Shown: in pieces, positions 35,698-44,869 of the stretch
How positions within the stretch are numbered: the first letter of the stretch is position 1
Layout: the number at the start of each line of letters is the position of its first letter
Source: Mediterranea massiliensis
Lineage (GTDB): Bacteria; Bacteroidota; Bacteroidia; Bacteroidales; Bacteroidaceae
Direction of reading: 5' to 3'
DNA: 64,000 nucleotides
Assembly (NCBI GenBank): GCA_015060685.1
Contig: SUXZ01000001.1
Span: forward strand, 283,709-347,708
The notes under the pieces: generated by a model
What the model was told of the DNA's origin: nothing
Seen by the model: the letters and a program-made list of their open reading frames with translations, nothing else
Database searches by the model: none
Made by a program: the position numbers and the translations under genes

Positions 35698-36342
35698 TTA
35701 TTGAAAATAATCCTCGTCTTCAAAGGATGTCTCGATGTCGTTTGCCACGTTGAACGACAACTTGTTGAAGAAAGCCTTTCGGCTCTTCTTGTCCTTTTCG
35801 AACATCTGCTTGGTGCCCTCTTCCGAAGCCTCGAAGCAGAGCGAGTTTTTCACGCCCAGGCTCTCGGCCACCATCACCACATCCTGGTTGGCGCCGATGT
35901 AGGTAAATGTCCAACCCTTTGTTTTCAGCGTCTCCACCAGCGACTTCACGCCTGCTGCCGTCCATTTTTGCGAAGCGTTTTCATATCCGTCGGTAATCAC
36001 CGTCACCAGCACACAATCATCGGGTGTGGCCAACCCCATCACCTCCGTAATCATATCACCCATGGCATCGTGTAGCGCGGTGCATCCCAGTAGCGGATAA
36101 TCCTCTTTAGTGATATTGCGCACCTCGTCTATAGGCTTGTCCGTAAAGATTTTATTCAAGTATTTCTCGCCGGCACTGAACGAAGCCAGTGTGACATACT
36201 GCTTCAATTCCGGGTGTTCGTTTTGCGCCACACGGATAGCACCCAATGTTTCGTTCACGCCGCCCAAAGCCTGGTTGTAGATAGTGCTCATAGAACCCGA
36301 TGCGTCCAGAATAATCAAGTTGATAATCTTTTTTGTTTCCAT
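35698..36342 (-). CDS. von Willebrand factor A domain protein, cytoplasmic
   Basis: 214 residues, a single vWA domain without signal peptide. The metal-ion-dependent adhesion site is complete: Asp13-x-Ser15-x-Ser17 (LDASGSMS), Thr in LLGCTALHDAMGD and Asp in VITDGYENA. Such stand-alone cytosolic vWA proteins often act as scaffolds or partners of ATPases or stress proteins, but no such partner gene is adjacent. It has its own promoter (TTG and TAAGTTTG, 20-bp spacing) and terminator. The upstream neighbour is an unknown protein gene on the same strand. Confidence 0.88.
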   Translation of the reverse strand: METKKIINLIILDASGSMSTIYNQALGGVNETLGAIRVAQNEHPELKQYVTLASFSAGEKYLNKIFTDKPIDEVRNITKEDYPLLGCTALHDAMGDMITEVMGLATPDDCVLVTVITDGYENASQKWTAAGVKSLVETLKTKGWTFTYIGANQDVVMVAESLGVKNSLCFEASEEGTKQMFEKDKKSRKAFFNKLSFNVANDIETSFEDEDYFQ

Positions 36343-36383
36343 TGTCAGTAAGTTTTAGTTGGTTAGTAATCGTTTTGACAATG

Positions 36384-36414
36384 CAAACTTACGCCCTTTG
36401 TCCGGGTGTGGCAA
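36384..36414 (-). promoter_or_regulatory. Promoter of the vWA gene (-33/-7)
   Basis: On the minus strand TTG (36412-36414) and TAAGTTTG (36384-36391) are spaced by 20 bp, a good Bacteroides-type promoter. Confidence 0.65.
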
Positions 36415-36443
36415 GAAAATGACAAAGGCAAGGCTTGCCTGGC

Positions 36444-37583
36444 CTACTCCTCCCAGCGAATCAGTTCGGAGGGCAGCCCGATTTTGTAGGCCTGTCCCCT
36501 TTCGCCGGTAATGTAGTAGTGGCGCGCCAATCGCTCGTCGAACTTCGTGCAGAAGGCCTCGCGTATGCGTGTCAGCACCACGTTCAGCTGGTTGTTTCCG
36601 TAGGTCTCCAACTTTTTTATGCTCTCCTCCATGCGTGGCGTCACCACCCCACCGCTGGTCTGTTTGTAGTAGTTCATCAGCTCCTTGTGATACTCCTCCA
36701 GCCGTTGCAGCACAATGCCTTCGGGATGATTCAGGAAGAGGAAGTAGAGCGCCTTCCGCTGTGCGCTCAGTTCAATCTCTATATTATTATATTGCGGCAG
36801 GAAAATCCGCAAATCGTCCGTAATCACCAGTGGCGACAACGGTTCCTGCTTGTCTATAAATTCGTGAATCGCGCTCAGAGTCACCCCTTGCAGCCGCAAT
36901 TTCTTTACGTTGTTCTCCAAACTCTCCAATATCTCGGCCACCTCGTCGCGTAGTGGCGCATACTCTTCCACATCATCTTCAAACAGTTCGCCCTGAATTC
37001 TGTCCACCATCCTGGAGAAGAGCGAACGCTTTAGAGCACTTCTCTTCTCATCACTCTCAATGCTCATCGAAGACCTTGGCTCGCTCGAAGGTTGATAGTT
37101 CATCAGCACATTATCACTCATTGCACAACTTTCGTTTACGAAAAGCGTCCCCGAGCTAACAGCATCCAGCAGTTGTACAATATCCTTTGAAGCTACACCC
37201 GATAGCGGTAACTCGCACGCTTGGAATAGCCATTCGTCTCCACATCGTTCGGGGCCAAACAATATCGAAGGCTTCACCGCTTCGCCCAAATGCGAGCTAC
37301 TCAAAAAGTTCAATAGATAGCTGCTACGCAAACTTTTATCCGCTACGATTTTCGTCTCCAAATAGGGAGCATAGTACAGCACCTTCCGCTTCAGCTCCTC
37401 GTCTTTAAACAACATCGGCAGGTAGATAAACTCATAGCCACGATGTTCAAACATCCGCCTCACGTCGTGATAGTTGTCTGTTATAAAGCGGTTTGCCTGC
37501 TCGTCGTAGAATTCTTCCACATAAATCACCTGACTTCTGTCGGGCTTGAAGGGGAGGTTTGCAAAGGATAGCTGGTAGTTCAT
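36444..37583 (-). CDS. Unknown protein with possible C-terminal winged-helix domain
   Basis: 379 residues, no signal peptide or membrane segment. I do not recognise a named family. The N-terminal 150 residues are mixed alpha/beta (SQVIYVEEFYDEQANRF). A Ser-rich low-complexity stretch covers about 167-195. The middle is acidic and helical (VAEILESLENNVKKLRLQG). The C-terminal 100 residues (RKALYFLFLNHPEGIVLQRL, then a helix, then YITGERGQAYKIGLP) look like a winged-helix or transcriptional-output fold. It precedes the vWA gene on the same strand with a 101-bp gap that has its own promoter, so the genes may be functionally but not strictly transcriptionally linked. Confidence 0.7.
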   Translation of the reverse strand: MNYQLSFANLPFKPDRSQVIYVEEFYDEQANRFITDNYHDVRRMFEHRGYEFIYLPMLFKDEELKRKVLYYAPYLETKIVADKSLRSSYLLNFLSSSHLGEAVKPSILFGPERCGDEWLFQACELPLSGVASKDIVQLLDAVSSGTLFVNESCAMSDNVLMNYQPSSEPRSSMSIESDEKRSALKRSLFSRMVDRIQGELFEDDVEEYAPLRDEVAEILESLENNVKKLRLQGVTLSAIHEFIDKQEPLSPLVITDDLRIFLPQYNNIEIELSAQRKALYFLFLNHPEGIVLQRLEEYHKELMNYYKQTSGGVVTPRMEESIKKLETYGNNQLNVVLTRIREAFCTKFDERLARHYYITGERGQAYKIGLPSELIRWEE

Positions 37584-37768
37584 AGAGGTTGTCTTTTAAA
37601 ACTTTTTGCAAATATAATATAAAAGTAATGAGTTAATGTGTTAAGGAGTTAAGGTTTTCTTGGAAAATCAGTATGCTGTATAACATATAAGGTAAACATG
37701 CAAGAAAGGACAAAAAGTATTTTCTTTGTAAATTATTCGTTCTAATCAATCCATTAAATAAAAGAAAT

Positions 37769-40369
37769 ATGAAATTAAGAAGCGCAGCACTAACATTATT
37801 CGCTGCATTACCACTACTGACATTTGCGCAAGAGTATCCGTTTCAAGACCCCTCACTACCGGCACACGACCGCGCCGTGGACTTGATGAACAGGCTTACG
37901 CTGGAAGAGAAATCACAACTCATGCTGGACCAATCGGCAGCCATTCCCCGTTTAGGAATCAAGACCTTCCACTGGTGGAGCGAAGCGCTGCACGGCGTGG
38001 CCAATCAAGGCAATGTTACGGTGTTCCCCGAGCCCATCGGCATGGCGGCCTCGTTCAACGACGAGTTGGTGTTCAATGTGTTCGACGCCACCTCTACCGA
38101 AGCGCGCGCCATCCACAACGAGCGCGAGCGCAACGGATTGGATGAACGCCGTTTTTACGGCCTCTCCTTCTGGACGCCCAATGTAAACATCTTCCGCGAT
38201 CCGCGTTGGGGACGTGGCCAGGAGACCTACGGCGAAGACCCCTACCTCACCTCGGTAATGGGTGTAAAGGTTATCCAGGGCCTGCAAGGGCCGGCCGATG
38301 CCAAGTATCGCAAGCTGTTGGCCTGTGCCAAGCACTTTGCCGTACATAGCGGTCCGGAATGGGCACGCCACACCGACAACATCACCAACGTAGAGCCGCG
38401 CGATTTGTTCGAGACCTATCTGCCAGCCTTTCAGGCCGCTGTTCAGAAGGGCGATGTGCGCGAAGTGATGTGCGCCTACCAGCGTTGGGAAGACGAGCCT
38501 TGTTGCGGCAGCGACCGCTTGCTGCAACAGATTTTGCGCGACGATTGGGGCTTTAAGTACATGGTGGTATCCGACTGCAGTGCCGTATCCGATTTCTGGA
38601 TGACACACAAGACCTCGAGCGACGCCACCCATGCTGCTGCCGTGGGCGTATTGGCCGGTACCGATGTAGAGTGTGGCTATAACTATGCCTACAAGAGCAT
38701 TCCCGAAGCCGTCCGTTTAGGCCTGATGAAAGAAGAAGATGTGAACCAAAAAGTAATAAGACTGCTCGAAGCCCGCTTCTCGTTAGGCGAGTTCGACCCC
38801 GCCGAGATGGTGGAATGGAAACAAATCCCCATGGACAAGGTAGCCGGTAAGGAACACAAAGCACTTTCATTGGACATGGCTCGCCAAACCATCACCTTGC
38901 TACAGAATAAGAACAACATCCTGCCATTGAGCAAAAAGATAAAGAAGATAGCCGTAATCGGTCCTAATGCAGATATCGAAACCATGATGTGGGGCAACTA
39001 CAACGGCACCCCTACCCAAACCATCTCCTTCTTGGAAGGTATCAAAGAGAAGGTAAGCAAACGTGCCATCACCTACCTGCCGGGATGCGACTACACCAAT
39101 ATGATGACCTTGCACTCCATGTACAACCAATGCCAGGCCGACGGCAAAACAGGCATGAAGGCCACCTTCTGGAACAACACCAAGCGCGAGGGCGAGCCGG
39201 TGAACGTGATTTGGGAAAACGCCCCCTTCTCCAAGACCACCTTCGGCAACTATGCCTTTGCTCCGGGTGTAAATTTGGAAGGCTTCTCGGCCATCTACGA
39301 CACCTACTTCACCCCAGCCGAAAGCGGCAAGGTGTTGCTCGACATGACCTCTTGCGGCAATTACGAACTGCGTGTCGATGGCAAGACCATGGTGAAACGC
39401 GAGACATGGCTCACGCTGAACGAACGCTCATTTATCGAAGTGGAAAAGGGCAAGACCTATCACATAGAGATTCTCTACACCCAGGTTCCAACCTACAACA
39501 CCAATTTGAAGTTCGATTTGGGCTTTGAGAAAGCGTTCAACTACGACGATGTTATCCGCCAACTGAAAGGTATCGACGTGGTGTTGTTTGCCGGTGGCAT
39601 ATCGGCCCGCTACGAGGGCGAAGAGATGCCCATCGAGATAGAAGGCTTTAAGGGTGGCGACCGCACCTCGATAGAATTCCCTGCTATTCAGCGTTCATTG
39701 ATTCAAAAGCTGAAAGAAGCCGGCAAGAAGGTTATCTTGGTCAACTTTTCCGGTTCGGCCATGGCGATGCAGCCCGAAGTAGAGAACTGCGAAGCCATCA
39801 TCCAGGCCTGGTATCCCGGCGAGATGGGTGGCCGTGCCGTGGCCGACGTGCTGTTTGGCGACTATAACCCCGGCGGCAAGCTGCCCGTAACCTTCTACAA
39901 GAGCGATTCTCAGTTGCCTGCCTATTCCGACTACTCCATGAAGGGGCGCACATACCGCTACTTCGACGACGCCCTCTTCCCCTTTGGCTACGGTTTGAGC
40001 TACACCACCTTCAGTGTGGGCGAGGCAGCTATTGCGAAGAAGGCCAACGGCTATGTAGATGTAACCATTCCTATTAAGAACACAGGCACTCGTACCGGTA
40101 GCGAAGTGCTTCAAATCTATGTAAAGGCGCTGAAAGATGTAAACGGCCCCTCCAAGTCGTTGCGTGCCTTCGAGCGCGTGGAGCTGAAGCCCGGCAAGAG
40201 CATGGACGTAACATTCCAGCTCGAACCCGAAGCCTTTCAGTTCTTCGACGAGAAGTCCAACACCATGATTTGTGTCGATACCGAAGATGTGGAATACGAA
40301 ATCTACTACGGTACCAGCTCGCGCGAAGAAGACCTGAAGAGTTTGCCTATCGTAATAGCAGGAAAATAA
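37769..40369 (+). CDS. GH3 beta-glycosidase with PA14 insert, secreted
   Basis: 866 residues with a signal peptide (FAALPLLTFAQ). The N-terminal GH3 barrel has HWWSEALHGVA and the nucleophile Asp269 in VVSDCSAV. The (alpha/beta)6 sandwich domain follows (IAVIGPNAD), split by a PA14-like insert at about 455-590 (GMKATFWNN, YDTYFTPAESGKVLL). A fibronectin-III-like domain closes the protein (GLSYTTF, then TGTRTGSEVLQIYV). SDC rather than SDW at the nucleophile and the overall layout resemble beta-xylosidase or beta-glucosidase GH3 enzymes. It is followed by a GH9 gene after 50 bp, and together they suggest beta-glucan or hemicellulose oligosaccharide use. Confidence 0.93.
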   Translation: MKLRSAALTLFAALPLLTFAQEYPFQDPSLPAHDRAVDLMNRLTLEEKSQLMLDQSAAIPRLGIKTFHWWSEALHGVANQGNVTVFPEPIGMAASFNDELVFNVFDATSTEARAIHNERERNGLDERRFYGLSFWTPNVNIFRDPRWGRGQETYGEDPYLTSVMGVKVIQGLQGPADAKYRKLLACAKHFAVHSGPEWARHTDNITNVEPRDLFETYLPAFQAAVQKGDVREVMCAYQRWEDEPCCGSDRLLQQILRDDWGFKYMVVSDCSAVSDFWMTHKTSSDATHAAAVGVLAGTDVECGYNYAYKSIPEAVRLGLMKEEDVNQKVIRLLEARFSLGEFDPAEMVEWKQIPMDKVAGKEHKALSLDMARQTITLLQNKNNILPLSKKIKKIAVIGPNADIETMMWGNYNGTPTQTISFLEGIKEKVSKRAITYLPGCDYTNMMTLHSMYNQCQADGKTGMKATFWNNTKREGEPVNVIWENAPFSKTTFGNYAFAPGVNLEGFSAIYDTYFTPAESGKVLLDMTSCGNYELRVDGKTMVKRETWLTLNERSFIEVEKGKTYHIEILYTQVPTYNTNLKFDLGFEKAFNYDDVIRQLKGIDVVLFAGGISARYEGEEMPIEIEGFKGGDRTSIEFPAIQRSLIQKLKEAGKKVILVNFSGSAMAMQPEVENCEAIIQAWYPGEMGGRAVADVLFGDYNPGGKLPVTFYKSDSQLPAYSDYSMKGRTYRYFDDALFPFGYGLSYTTFSVGEAAIAKKANGYVDVTIPIKNTGTRTGSEVLQIYVKALKDVNGPSKSLRAFERVELKPGKSMDVTFQLEPEAFQFFDEKSNTMICVDTEDVEYEIYYGTSSREEDLKSLPIVIAGK

Positions 40370-40419
40370 AAATAGAGAATTTACCTAACTAATAATACTA
40401 ACCGATTAATAACGTAACA

Positions 40420-42984
40420 ATGAAAACATTCAAGAAGATTGCCTCGTTGGCCGCCGTTTCGCTGATGTTCACGGTATCCTGTACGCAGCAGGGCACCAAC
40501 ACCTTCAGCATGAACGAGCTGGAATACTTCGAGAAGACCGGCTCCAATGTATTGGTGTATAGCAACATCTACAACGGTGGTTTCTGCGACGAGAAGCTGG
40601 CCGGTATCGAGATTATCCAGCGCGGCGAGCGCATCAGCACCGGTGGCGGCATCCGCTTTATGAACACCCCCGAGCAGTGGGACATCTACGGCGAAATGAC
40701 CAACCGCGAAGTGAACCGCGACGAGAACTACATCGAGGTGGAACTAACCTACAAGGACTACGACTTCGCATCGAAGATTCGCGTCACCCCCAGCGGCGAA
40801 GGCGTGCTGATGCAGGTCTATTTAGACAAGCCCGTTCCGGCTAACCTGATAGGCAAAGCAGGTATGAACTTAGAGTTTTTCCCTGCATCCTATTTTGGCA
40901 AGAACTACCTGGTAGATGGTGCTGCACGCATCCTGCCCCGCTTCCCCATGCACGACACCGAGGTTCGCCCCTTGTCGGAAAAGATACCCCAATACTTTGG
41001 CGAAACAACCTTCGACGACCGCGGCCGCGATGAATTCCTGGCACCCCTGCCCATGTCCACCGGCAAGCAGATTGTACTGGCCCCCGAAGACGACGAGCTG
41101 TGCGTCAGCATCACATCCGATGAAGATGTAAGCCTCTACGACGGCCGTCACCTGGCACAGAACGGCACCTTTGTGGTGCGCTCGCTGCTCCCGGCCGACA
41201 AGACTGGCAAAGTATTGGAATGGTACGTAGAGCCAAGCTCCAATCCCGAATGGATACGCCGGCCCAACATCGGTTTCTCGCAGATAGGCTACACCCCTGC
41301 ACAGCGCAAGGTATCGGTAGTGGAACTGGACAAGCGCGACAAGATGGCATCTACCGCCAAGATTCTTCGCGTCAATCCCGACGGCAGCCAAACGCTGGCC
41401 CTGAATGCCAAAGTGGCCGAATGGGGCGTATTCTACAGCCGCTACAACTATGCCTGCATCGACTTTACCGAGGTGACCGAACCCGGTCTTTACGTCATCG
41501 AGTACGACGGCATTCAGACAAACGCCTTCCCTATCGACAAGGACATCTACACAGACAAATGGCATTCATCGATGGATGTATCATTAGTAGTGGCCATGGA
41601 CCACATGGAAGTGAACGAAGGCTATAGAATATGGCACGGCCGCGCCAACATGGACGATGCCATCATGGCTCCGGCCAATATCAAGATTCACGATGGCTAT
41701 AGCCAGGGAGCCGAGAACTACACCAAGTACAAACCATTGGAACACATTCCAGGCCTTGCCGTAGGTGGTTGGTACGATGCCGGCGACTTCGACATCCAGC
41801 AGAACTCCGTTGTAACCACCACCGTCGATTTGGCCTCTTTGTGGCGCCTGTTCCAACCCCAACGCGACATGACCTACATCGACGAAGTGACCAAATATGC
41901 CGACATCCATCGCCCCGACGGAGTGCCCGATGTGGTTCAACAAATCATGCACGGCACGCTCAACATGAATGCCCAGATAGAAGCATTAGGCTTTGTGTCG
42001 CGCAACATCGGCCAGCCGCAGATGCACCAATACCATCACCTGGGCGATGCACTGACACTGACCGACGGCCTTATCTACGACCCCAGCTTGAAGCCCTATC
42101 AAGTATCGGCCGATGGCAAACGTAGCGGCACCTACGACGACCGCATCGTTATGACCAACAAGCCCAGCGCCAACGGCGTAATGAACAGTATCGTAGGCCT
42201 TGCATCGGCCTATCCCGCGCTGAAGAACTACTTCCCGGCCGAGGCCGAACGCTCGTTGAAGAACGCCCTTATGCTGTGGAACAAATACGTGGGCGAAGCC
42301 GATAACGGCGTGCGTGGAGCCATCGAGCTCTACTATGCCACAGGCGACGAAAAGTTTAAAAACAGCTTTATGCCCGCCATCCTCAAGCAGATTGACGCCT
42401 TGGGCAAGAGCGACGACAACCAAGAGGACAACAACCGCCGTCGCCGCAACGCTGGTCCAAACATGAGTCAGATTCTGCGCGTGTACCACATGCTCCCTGC
42501 CGACGCCAAGGCCAAGGTAGATGCAGCCATCCCCGCCTATGTAGAGCGCTTGGCCGCAGTAGGCAGCGAAAACCCCTATAGTGTGCCCATTTCTGGCGGT
42601 GGTTGGGGAGGCAATACGCAAGTCATCAGCAACTCGTTCAACGCCTACCTGGTGTGGAAGCAATTCCCCGAACTGGTGGACCCCGACATGATTCTGAAAG
42701 GACTTAACTACCTCTTTGGCAATCACCCCTACAACAACCTCTCGTTTGTCACCGGTGTAGGTGTTGGCACCAAGAAGGTGGCCTACGGCAATAACCGTGC
42801 CGACTATAACGTCATCCCCGGCGGCATTGTTCCCGGTCTGCTGATGCGCAAGCCCGACTTTATGGAAAACAAGGACGACTACCCCTTCCTGTGGGGCGAG
42901 AACGAGTGCTGCATCAATACAGTGCCCAACTACGTCATGCTGAACCTTGCCTGTATAGAAGTGGCGGCCGCCATCAACAAGTAA
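40420..42984 (+). CDS. GH9 glycoside hydrolase with N-terminal Ig-like domain, lipoprotein
   Basis: 854 residues. Lipoprotein-like signal (LMFTVSCTQQ, Cys 21). An N-terminal extension of about 250 residues is followed by a CelD-type Ig-like domain (about 285-375) and the (alpha/alpha)6 catalytic barrel. The GH9 base motif WYDAGD is at 451-456 (Asp453, Asp456) and the general acid is Glu829 in WGENECC. GH9 members are mostly endoglucanases or exo-glucosidases on beta-1,4/1,3-glucan. The long N-terminal extension is not a domain I recognise. Co-transcribed with GH3 and followed by a strong terminator. Confidence 0.9.
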   Translation: MKTFKKIASLAAVSLMFTVSCTQQGTNTFSMNELEYFEKTGSNVLVYSNIYNGGFCDEKLAGIEIIQRGERISTGGGIRFMNTPEQWDIYGEMTNREVNRDENYIEVELTYKDYDFASKIRVTPSGEGVLMQVYLDKPVPANLIGKAGMNLEFFPASYFGKNYLVDGAARILPRFPMHDTEVRPLSEKIPQYFGETTFDDRGRDEFLAPLPMSTGKQIVLAPEDDELCVSITSDEDVSLYDGRHLAQNGTFVVRSLLPADKTGKVLEWYVEPSSNPEWIRRPNIGFSQIGYTPAQRKVSVVELDKRDKMASTAKILRVNPDGSQTLALNAKVAEWGVFYSRYNYACIDFTEVTEPGLYVIEYDGIQTNAFPIDKDIYTDKWHSSMDVSLVVAMDHMEVNEGYRIWHGRANMDDAIMAPANIKIHDGYSQGAENYTKYKPLEHIPGLAVGGWYDAGDFDIQQNSVVTTTVDLASLWRLFQPQRDMTYIDEVTKYADIHRPDGVPDVVQQIMHGTLNMNAQIEALGFVSRNIGQPQMHQYHHLGDALTLTDGLIYDPSLKPYQVSADGKRSGTYDDRIVMTNKPSANGVMNSIVGLASAYPALKNYFPAEAERSLKNALMLWNKYVGEADNGVRGAIELYYATGDEKFKNSFMPAILKQIDALGKSDDNQEDNNRRRRNAGPNMSQILRVYHMLPADAKAKVDAAIPAYVERLAAVGSENPYSVPISGGGWGGNTQVISNSFNAYLVWKQFPELVDPDMILKGLNYLFGNHPYNNLSFVTGVGVGTKKVAYGNNRADYNVIPGGIVPGLLMRKPDFMENKDDYPFLWGENECCINTVPNYVMLNLACIEVAAAINK

Positions 42985-43005
42985 TCCCCTGCTCCATGTA
43001 CAACG

Positions 43006-43046
43006 ATACCCCAAAGCCCGCGAAAGCACTTTGGGGTATTTTTATT
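43006..43046. terminator. Terminator after the GH3-GH9 pair
   Basis: ATACCCCAAAG (43006-43016) pairs with CTTTGGGGTAT (43029-43039), followed by TTTTATTT. An 11-bp perfect stem. Confidence 0.88.
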
Positions 43047-43094
43047 TGTGTAGGCAATAATTGTGGCGGTTAAGGTGGTAAGGAGTTAAGGTTG

Positions 43095-43511
43095 TTATAC
43101 CGCCATCAGTTCTCGTCCTAACAGGCGGAGCGAGTTCTTAATCTGTTCCTTCCGTTGTTCGCTTGGCCGTTTCATGCCATAAATATATTTGGATAGCAGG
43201 CTCTTGTGAATTCCCATGCTTCTTGCCACTTCCGATACGTTCAGTTGCGGGAACCGGTTGAAGATACGGGCTATCTCGTTGTCGTAGTCCGGCTCGTCCA
43301 CCTCGTCGAAGCTGCTGATATGCACATCCTCGTCAATCTCTTCCCATCGGATGGTATTTCCAAACTTGCCAATCTTGTAAGCCTGTCGTTGCGCCTCGGT
43401 AGCATCTTTCAGTGTAGGGAAAGCCTCCAGCGGACGGCTACGAGTTTCCCCCTTATCCGTCTCAATCCAAATTCTATCAGCATCAAACCAAAGTTTTTCA
43501 ATTTTAGGCAT
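43095..43511 (-). CDS. DUF2442 plus helix-turn-helix protein, antitoxin-like
   Basis: 138 residues from ATG 43511 (a start at 43538 would overlap the upstream gene and add nine atypical residues). The N-terminal 75 residues resemble DUF2442 (KLWFDADRIWIETDKG, SRPLEAFPTLKDAT, IRWEEIDEDVHI). The C-terminal part is an XRE-type helix-turn-helix: LNVSEVARSMGIHKSLLSKYI. It lies 16 bp after a DUF4160 gene. DUF4160/DUF2442 pairs are frequent in bacteria and have been suggested to be toxin-antitoxin-like, here with a DNA-binding domain that could autoregulate the pair. The function is inferred. Confidence 0.8.
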   Translation of the reverse strand: MPKIEKLWFDADRIWIETDKGETRSRPLEAFPTLKDATEAQRQAYKIGKFGNTIRWEEIDEDVHISSFDEVDEPDYDNEIARIFNRFPQLNVSEVARSMGIHKSLLSKYIYGMKRPSEQRKEQIKNSLRLLGRELMAV

Positions 43512-43527
43512 AATTATTCGTATTAAG

Positions 43528-43764
43528 TTATTCGCCATGAAAAGCTTTCCACTTTTCGATAAATTCTTCTCTATACTCTCTCACAATATTTATAGCTCTT
43601 TTCAAATCCTTGGGTTTAATTCCATTGTTTTCAATCAAAGTCACCTCAGGTTCCAAAGCTATCTTTGCTAATCCGTCTCCATTTTCCAAATGAACATGAA
43701 TTGGCAAATGTTCATTAGCAAAGAAAAAAAAGCGCAATCCGAAAATTTCCAATATTGTTGGCAT
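43528..43764 (-). CDS. DUF4160 small protein, possible toxin partner
   Basis: 78 residues from ATG 43764 (a GTG two codons earlier is less likely). The DUF4160 core is clear: MPTILEIFGLRFFFFANEHL followed by PIHVHLENGDG, with the HxHLE motif, and a C-terminal helix IVREYREEFIEKWKAFHG. These proteins often precede a DUF2442 gene, as here. Molecular activity is not known to me. Slightly AT-rich and located at the edge of an accessory region. Confidence 0.8.
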   Translation of the reverse strand: MPTILEIFGLRFFFFANEHLPIHVHLENGDGLAKIALEPEVTLIENNGIKPKDLKRAINIVREYREEFIEKWKAFHGE

Positions 43765-43887
43765 AATCACAAATTAGTAAGTTCACCACAAAAGTAGGTC
43801 AAAAAAATTAGACCTCAAAACAAATCGCCAATTATTTCAGATTTGGCAGAGTTTAGCTACCCATTGTTTATAGAAAGGGGATGGGAT

Positions 43888-43924
43888 AGAAAAAGAAAGC
43901 CAGTCTACATTTTGTAAACTGGCT
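43888..43924 (-). terminator. Terminator of the AT-rich lipoprotein gene
   Basis: AGCCAGT (43898-43904) pairs with ACTGGCT (43918-43924), with an inner TACA/TGTA stem. On the minus strand it is followed by TTCTTTTTC. Confidence 0.8.
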
Positions 43925-43930
43925 CAATTA

Positions 43931-44764
43931 TTATCTGTATCTTATTTCTCTTTCGATTAATTTATAAGGTTCTTTAATTTTTCCTTTATAAACGATACAT
44001 TTTATCCAATTATCATTATCATCAAATTCATATTCGTAGTAATAGATCCCCTCTTCGGATGTATATATAGCATTCTGTGTTACATAACAGTTTTCAGATT
44101 TTATAGCAAGTCCTTTTTCATTATGAAATATTGAATATGAATTTTCTTCATCTGATATAAATCTACGTTTTACAATTTGTTTATTTTTCCACTCATTTAT
44201 AATTGTACCTATTTCTTTTCCATCTTTGTCGTAAGAAACAGATTCTAAAACATAATCTCCATTGTTTTTAGTTATAATTTCTTTAGAAACTAATTCCCCA
44301 TTCCTATAATAAGAATATGATTTTAGATTACCATTTACATACTCAGAAATACTTTTAAATGTTTCTTCTCCATCTTCATTATAATGAATCACACTTTGCA
44401 AATTATCGGCATCCCAATTATAAATCGTTTTATAAGATAAATCTCCTTTGGAATCGTATTTTATAACATTATCAAGTTTATCATTTTTATCATTTTTATA
44501 TGAATATATATCTTTACTATATAAATCCCCATCTTCATAATATTCAGAAGTTGATGTTATATATCCAGATTCATTAAATTCAATAGTAGTTATCCCCAAA
44601 TAATCTAAATCACCTTTCACTATTTCACCAAATTTACTATCTGCATCATAAAATGATAGTTTTACAAACTCAACATTTCCTTTTAATTGGTAATTATCCC
44701 AATCAGTTGTTGTGTTATTACAGCCAACAAGCACAATGGATAACAAAAACAATAACTTTTTCAT
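43931..44764 (-). CDS. AT-rich lipoprotein with YD/MORN-like repeats
   Basis: 277 residues. Lipoprotein signal LLSIVLVGCNN (Cys 15). The rest is a chain of beta-hairpin-like units of the type EYYEDGDLYSKDIYSYKND and VIHYNEDGEETFK, reminiscent of YD-repeat or YwqK-like antitoxin proteins, but no exact family is claimed. Composition is strikingly AT-rich compared with neighbours, with AAA/GAA/TAT codons dominating, which suggests horizontal acquisition. It has its own terminator. Function unknown, likely surface-exposed. Confidence 0.75.
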   Translation of the reverse strand: MKKLLFLLSIVLVGCNNTTTDWDNYQLKGNVEFVKLSFYDADSKFGEIVKGDLDYLGITTIEFNESGYITSTSEYYEDGDLYSKDIYSYKNDKNDKLDNVIKYDSKGDLSYKTIYNWDADNLQSVIHYNEDGEETFKSISEYVNGNLKSYSYYRNGELVSKEIITKNNGDYVLESVSYDKDGKEIGTIINEWKNKQIVKRRFISDEENSYSIFHNEKGLAIKSENCYVTQNAIYTSEEGIYYYEYEFDDNDNWIKCIVYKGKIKEPYKLIEREIRYR

Positions 44765-44869
44765 AATGACACCAAATTAAAATATTCTTTATACAAAAGT
44801 ATAAAAATAAATCGTAATAACAAAGCAAATAGAAAAAATATTGAATATTACAAAAGTAAGGAGTTAAGG

